From an uncultured Pseudomonadota bacterium (GTDB lineage Bacteria > Myxococcota > UBA796), in NCBI GenBank assembly GCA_913040875.1, contig CAJWHX010000013.1, forward strand, positions 1 through 17,913: a DNA stretch of 17,913 nt, written 5' to 3'. Made by a program: the position numbers and the translations under genes. The notes under the pieces were generated by a model that did not search any database, was not told where the DNA came from, and saw nothing but the letters and a program-made list of their open reading frames with translations. Below are positions 14,577-17,913 of this stretch, piece by piece. Each line of letters begins with the position of its first letter. Positions within the stretch are counted from its first letter, which is position 1.

Positions 14577-16169
14577 TTATGGAATGCAATTGAGTGTGTG
14601 ATATTCTGTGCGGGCACCGGTTTCCATATTCCACACCATAACGCCAATGGGTACCGGCCAAAATCCAGTACACAAATCATTGGGCAACGTTCCCAGCTGT
14701 AAGGTCTGTGAGCCGCCAAACAATCCGGAGTTTTGATACGATTGACCAGAGGCTTCTGATCCATATCCACTCGAGGCATTCAAACAATTCTGGGCATTTT
14801 GCAGATGGTCCATAAAATTGAGCCCAGATCCAGTTCCGCAGCCATCCAGCACAGCATCCACTGTGCTTTGCCAATCCGCTGTGACAAAATAGACAACGTT
14901 CATGCCCGGTTTACTCGAGAACCCATCGCCTTCAATAAAAGCATTGTTGTATCCGGGTACTATCATAGCGGTCGAAGAGGACAATCCGAACCAGGATACG
15001 TCAATATTCCCAACTGGAGGCATGGTCGTATTGAGAAGTTCAATCGCTATTAGATTGTTCACCATGACATCCAGTGCTTTGATCACTTCTCCATACATCT
15101 GGTTTGCCACACGAAACCGAAGACTACTTTTGGCCGCCATTCCCATCGTAAGCGAAGCCAATCCAAAAGGCGGCAAAATCTCATCCGCATCTGTCTCTAA
15201 CTGAGTAAGGTGCCAATCAATAGAGTGCATCAGCATCAATCGTAAGGGCTCCAATACAACGTCATTCAAGGGCTCCTCATTGCTTTGCCATCCAATCAGA
15301 GAAGGCTCCATTTGATCCATCTGAGCCAAATGTCCTTGAAGCGCGCCATCCAAATCGTCCAGCTGATCCAGATGCTCCTGACTTGGATTCTCATGATCCA
15401 TGGCTTGCAAGAGTTGATTGTACTGCTGAAGGGTTTCACCAATGTCTACAATCCACTGATTCAAGAGAGGATCATCTGGACTGGTTGCCAGTCCTGCATC
15501 AATGAGAGCCTCTTCACTCGGCCAAAATGCATCGGGAAGATCTCGAAAGGGAGATAAGGTCTCGGGAAGCATGTCTTTGGCCATTTGCAGTCTCGTGTAA
15601 GCCATGACCAATTCTTCATCTGAACCACCACTGGATATGATGACATCACTGAGCGCCATCTCGGCTTCAGAAAAGCTCAACGATGCTGATTGAACGATTG
15701 GATTCAGGACCTCTCCAACAACTTGAATTGAACTCGAAACGGCTGTTGATTCCGCACTACACGAAACCTCATACTCCCCTTGCTCAGTAAAATGAACCAT
15801 CTCGCCTTCTACAGATGTACCGATAGAGGGCGATACCGTAACCGTATAACTAGCGGAGTCCATAAGCTGCAGCGCCTCATCTGTTTCCATCAAACAGCGA
15901 ACTCCGGTACTCACCTGCTCACCTTGAGTTGTCTGATGCAACACCTGAACCATACTTTGAGCACGATATACAGCGGTCAACGATTCTTCTGTATCCGAAG
16001 TGTCAGCGGTATCTGATTGAGTATCGGAATCTGTATCCGAGGTATCCTGTGTATCCTCACTGGTATCTTCCGTTTCTGTATCTTCGACATCCACACCCGT
16101 ATCTGAGGTATTGAGGTCTTCTTTGGATTCTCCTGTGCATGCCAGCAGTAACAACGATGATATTAACAT
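14577..16169 (-). CDS. Large lipoprotein of unknown function with Asp/Thr linker and Ig-like segment
   Basis: The product has 530 residues from the ATG at 16169, which follows a very strong ribosome site (AAGGAAAGGAG). MLISSLLLLAC gives lipidated Cys11. A second candidate start at 16211 would add MISIDKIRARKGES and so supply the basic n-region that the short form lacks. Residues about 14-62 are an Asp/Thr/Ser/Glu linker. About 65-150 looks like a beta-sandwich with two Cys (GVRCLM, YEVSCSAE), similar to Ig-like or PKD segments. The rest is helical, with a Gln/Leu/Asp-rich coiled-coil-like stretch (LLQAMDHEN to LAQMDQMEP) and a glycine/serine-rich C-terminal part with four Cys. No catalytic motif is recognised. 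It faces the YeiH-like gene across a 172-bp divergent gap with no clear promoter. Confidence 0.82.
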   Translation of the reverse strand: MLISSLLLLACTGESKEDLNTSDTGVDVEDTETEDTSEDTQDTSDTDSDTQSDTADTSDTEESLTAVYRAQSMVQVLHQTTQGEQVSTGVRCLMETDEALQLMDSASYTVTVSPSIGTSVEGEMVHFTEQGEYEVSCSAESTAVSSSIQVVGEVLNPIVQSASLSFSEAEMALSDVIISSGGSDEELVMAYTRLQMAKDMLPETLSPFRDLPDAFWPSEEALIDAGLATSPDDPLLNQWIVDIGETLQQYNQLLQAMDHENPSQEHLDQLDDLDGALQGHLAQMDQMEPSLIGWQSNEEPLNDVVLEPLRLMLMHSIDWHLTQLETDADEILPPFGLASLTMGMAAKSSLRFRVANQMYGEVIKALDVMVNNLIAIELLNTTMPPVGNIDVSWFGLSSSTAMIVPGYNNAFIEGDGFSSKPGMNVVYFVTADWQSTVDAVLDGCGTGSGLNFMDHLQNAQNCLNASSGYGSEASGQSYQNSGLFGGSQTLQLGTLPNDLCTGFWPVPIGVMVWNMETGARTEYHTLNCIP

Positions 16170-16341
16170 GGACTCTCCTTTCCTTGCTCTGATCTTATCG
16201 ATTGAAATCATAAATACCTTGACCAGTCTAACATATTTACTGCCGCCATAACCACATGGTTGATTCTTCTCTCCGTGAGTCAGAGTTGACATAAACCTAC
16301 ACAAACCGTTACCACGCGTTGTCACTGCTATTTGAGAATTC

Positions 16342-17316
16342 ATGTCCTTCTTCAAACTCTATCATCCACTCGGTCTGTTGTTGTGTATCGTCATTGGTGT
16401 GCTCAGTATGTATCTTGCAACTGTCTCACCGATTGATGCCGTAACCATGTCAATCCTGATTGGTGTTTTGATTGGAAACCTCACAACGATTCCGAATGAA
16501 TGGGTGTCTGGTGTCAATTGGTCTGAAAAAAAACTACTGGGCATCGCGATAGCGCTCTATGGTCTGACACTGAAAGGCAGTATGCTGATAGAGCTCGGGT
16601 TTGAAAGCATGGCATTCGTGATGTCAACCATCGTCATCACTCTGATGATGTCTAGACCCATCGGACGATTGTTGAAGATTGAAGACAAGCTTAGCCTAAC
16701 TGTTGGTATTGGGACCGCGATTTGTGGTTCGGCTGCTATTGTAGCCACCAAAGACATCATCAAGATCAATGAAACCCAGGCCGGCATCAGCATTGCCGCA
16801 ATCAATTTCATTGGAACCATCGGAATCTTTGCACTTCCCTTCCTTGGCTCGCAAATCTTGGAACTCGGTACCATCGATAATGGTTTTATGATTGGCAATA
16901 CCTTACAGGCTGTGGGACAAGTCGTCGCTGCTGGATTTTCAATTGACGATGCGACAGGTCAGATCGCAACCATCGTAAAAATGGGGCGTGTTATGATGCT
17001 CACCCCCGTAATTGTCCTATTGCTGAAACTGTTCAAACAACCAAACTCGGATACTGAAGCGCCGATACATCTCCCAGGGTTCGTACTGGGGTTTATCCTT
17101 TGCTCAGTGATCGCCACCAGCGACTTGCTCCCAACCAACGTAGTGCAACCCCTCACTCAAATTGGAGAGGTGTGTCTCATCATATCAATGAGCGCCATCG
17201 GTCTTAAAATCTCAGTCGGACAAATACGAGAGTATGGACTTTCAGTACTCGGGGCCGGTACTCTACTATTTTTGGTGCAGCTGGCAGTGAGTATTGGGTT
17301 TGTTTTATACACTTAG
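16342..17316 (+). CDS. YeiH/UPF0324-family membrane protein, putative sulfate exporter
   Basis: The product has 324 residues, nearly all hydrophobic, with about ten transmembrane segments expected. It matches the YeiH (UPF0324) family in length and in two signatures: GIGTAICGSAAIVA (122-135), the re-entrant-like motif of this family, and GNTLQAVGQVVAAG (185-198). The early DAVTMSILIGVLIGN and GIAIALYGLTLKGS also fit. Family members are annotated as putative sulfate exporters of the inner membrane; the substrate of this one is not known, and no sulfur gene is adjacent. The ribosome site (TTGAG, 5 nt before the ATG) is weak. No adjacent LysR regulator is present, although one often accompanies yeiH. 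Confidence 0.92.
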   Translation: MSFFKLYHPLGLLLCIVIGVLSMYLATVSPIDAVTMSILIGVLIGNLTTIPNEWVSGVNWSEKKLLGIAIALYGLTLKGSMLIELGFESMAFVMSTIVITLMMSRPIGRLLKIEDKLSLTVGIGTAICGSAAIVATKDIIKINETQAGISIAAINFIGTIGIFALPFLGSQILELGTIDNGFMIGNTLQAVGQVVAAGFSIDDATGQIATIVKMGRVMMLTPVIVLLLKLFKQPNSDTEAPIHLPGFVLGFILCSVIATSDLLPTNVVQPLTQIGEVCLIISMSAIGLKISVGQIREYGLSVLGAGTLLFLVQLAVSIGFVLYT

Positions 17317-17398
17317 CGAACCATCTCGCGCAGTGTACTATTTGTCGACACCACTGTGCAAATCCCTATCAAAAGGGAACAGAGTAATCTATTAGGGA

Positions 17399-17911
17399 CT
17401 ATTCTCTGACAAAGCCATGCAAGAGGAATATCTGTCCGCCATAACCGTTGTATCCGTACGCACCAACCCAGAAATCCTCCAGGCCATCACCATTTCGGTC
17501 TCCTGCTCGAGCAAACCCCTGACCCAGTCTATCGTTGCTTGAATTGCCCCTGAGCATAAAACCAGCAACATCTTCGACATTGTGCCGTCCTGAATGTTGG
17601 GCTCCAAAGATTCCTATTGCGAGCCCCCTATTGGTTCCAGTTGGATCCGCTAAGTACGAACCTATCATAAAATCATCAAGACCATCACCGTCGATGTCAC
17701 CTATACCCTCAATATCATCCGCAAATCCAGAGTTTTGATTGGCACCATAAATACCTGTAACAGTTAGATCATAAATATCGCTTGAAAAATTACCAGAACT
17801 GCCATCTTCAACTTTGACATAGTAAGTACCACCAGCTGTAATACCTGTCACTAATGACTTATCTTGTCCTCCTTGGAAACCTGCCAATACATTATCTGAA
17901 CTGTCTAGTAA
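17399..17911 (-). CDS. PPC and FG-GAP repeat surface protein, 3' part
   Basis: The frame stays open to the window edge, so the N-terminal part lies beyond it. The visible 170 residues start in a bacterial pre-peptidase C-terminal (PPC) domain: LLDSSDNVLAGFQGGQDKSL, AGGTYYVKVEDGS and YDLTVTG. At least two FG-GAP (integrin alpha-type) repeats follow, with calcium-loop cores DIDGDGLDDFMIGS and DRNGDGLEDFWVGAYG. The end is IFLLHGFVRE, where FG-GAP proteins often finish with a beta strand. Such proteins are exported, calcium-binding adhesion or enzyme-associated propellers. A full propeller needs about seven repeats, so most are upstream or absent. The 82-bp gap to the convergent YeiH-like gene has no clear terminator. 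Confidence 0.85.
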   Translation of the reverse strand, partial: LLDSSDNVLAGFQGGQDKSLVTGITAGGTYYVKVEDGSSGNFSSDIYDLTVTGIYGANQNSGFADDIEGIGDIDGDGLDDFMIGSYLADPTGTNRGLAIGIFGAQHSGRHNVEDVAGFMLRGNSSNDRLGQGFARAGDRNGDGLEDFWVGAYGYNGYGGQIFLLHGFVRE

Positions 17912-17913
17912 AC

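Noticed and set aside
16000..16110. Repetitive GTATC-rich DNA resembling a repeat array
   Set aside because: The unit is irregular and encodes the Asp/Thr linker of the lipoprotein; there are no spacers, so it is not CRISPR or a tandem array of interest.
17317..17398. Possible terminator (TCCCTA...TAGGGA and GCGCAGTG...CACTGTGC)
   Set aside because: The stems are short or mismatched, loops are long, and no T tract follows.

Overview
The window reads as a gene-dense, moderate-GC bacterial chromosome fragment. It is rich in secreted proteins and lipoproteins, several of which carry Asp/Thr-rich linkers directly after the lipidated cysteine. That linker style, the azurin, the FG-GAP/pre-peptidase C-terminal protein and the META-domain lipoprotein fit a Gram-negative, probably marine, member of the Myxococcota/deltaproteobacterial group. 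This placement is inferred from protein style; the window has no rRNA or marker-gene set. I see no tRNA, rRNA, CRISPR array, insertion sequence or phage gene.

Layout. Positions 1-2253 (+) hold the C-terminal end of a YfhO-like membrane protein, a secreted protein with an EExxHxxH motif and a serralysin-like tail, and an azurin-type blue copper lipoprotein closed by a strong terminator. Positions 2403-7101 (-) hold purF, then a likely operon transcribed from 7101 downward: an enoyl-reductase/quinone-oxidoreductase-like MDR enzyme, an SGNH-like lipoprotein and an alpha/beta-hydrolase lipoprotein. Facing the MDR gene is the decayed C-terminal end of a LysR regulator (about 7226-7515).

Positions 7522-14505 are a run of exported proteins of mostly unknown role: an 813-residue repeat protein, a lipocalin-like protein, a double-META lipoprotein, a PLC-like phosphodiesterase with inserted beta repeats, and a tandem-duplicated DUF2541-like protein. 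Three of the intergenic regions in this run share copies of the short motif TACT(G/A)(T/A)ACAAT. A second strong terminator (14530-14554) separates this run from a convergent 530-residue lipoprotein. A YeiH-type membrane transporter and the 3' part of a PPC/FG-GAP surface protein that leaves the window follow.

No complete, clearly new multi-gene system is demonstrable. The most unusual signals are the very short, uncharged signal peptides shared by many of the exported proteins, the recurrent TACTGTACAAT motif, the PLC-fold protein with inserted EVH repeats, and the degraded LysR beside an intact target-like operon.
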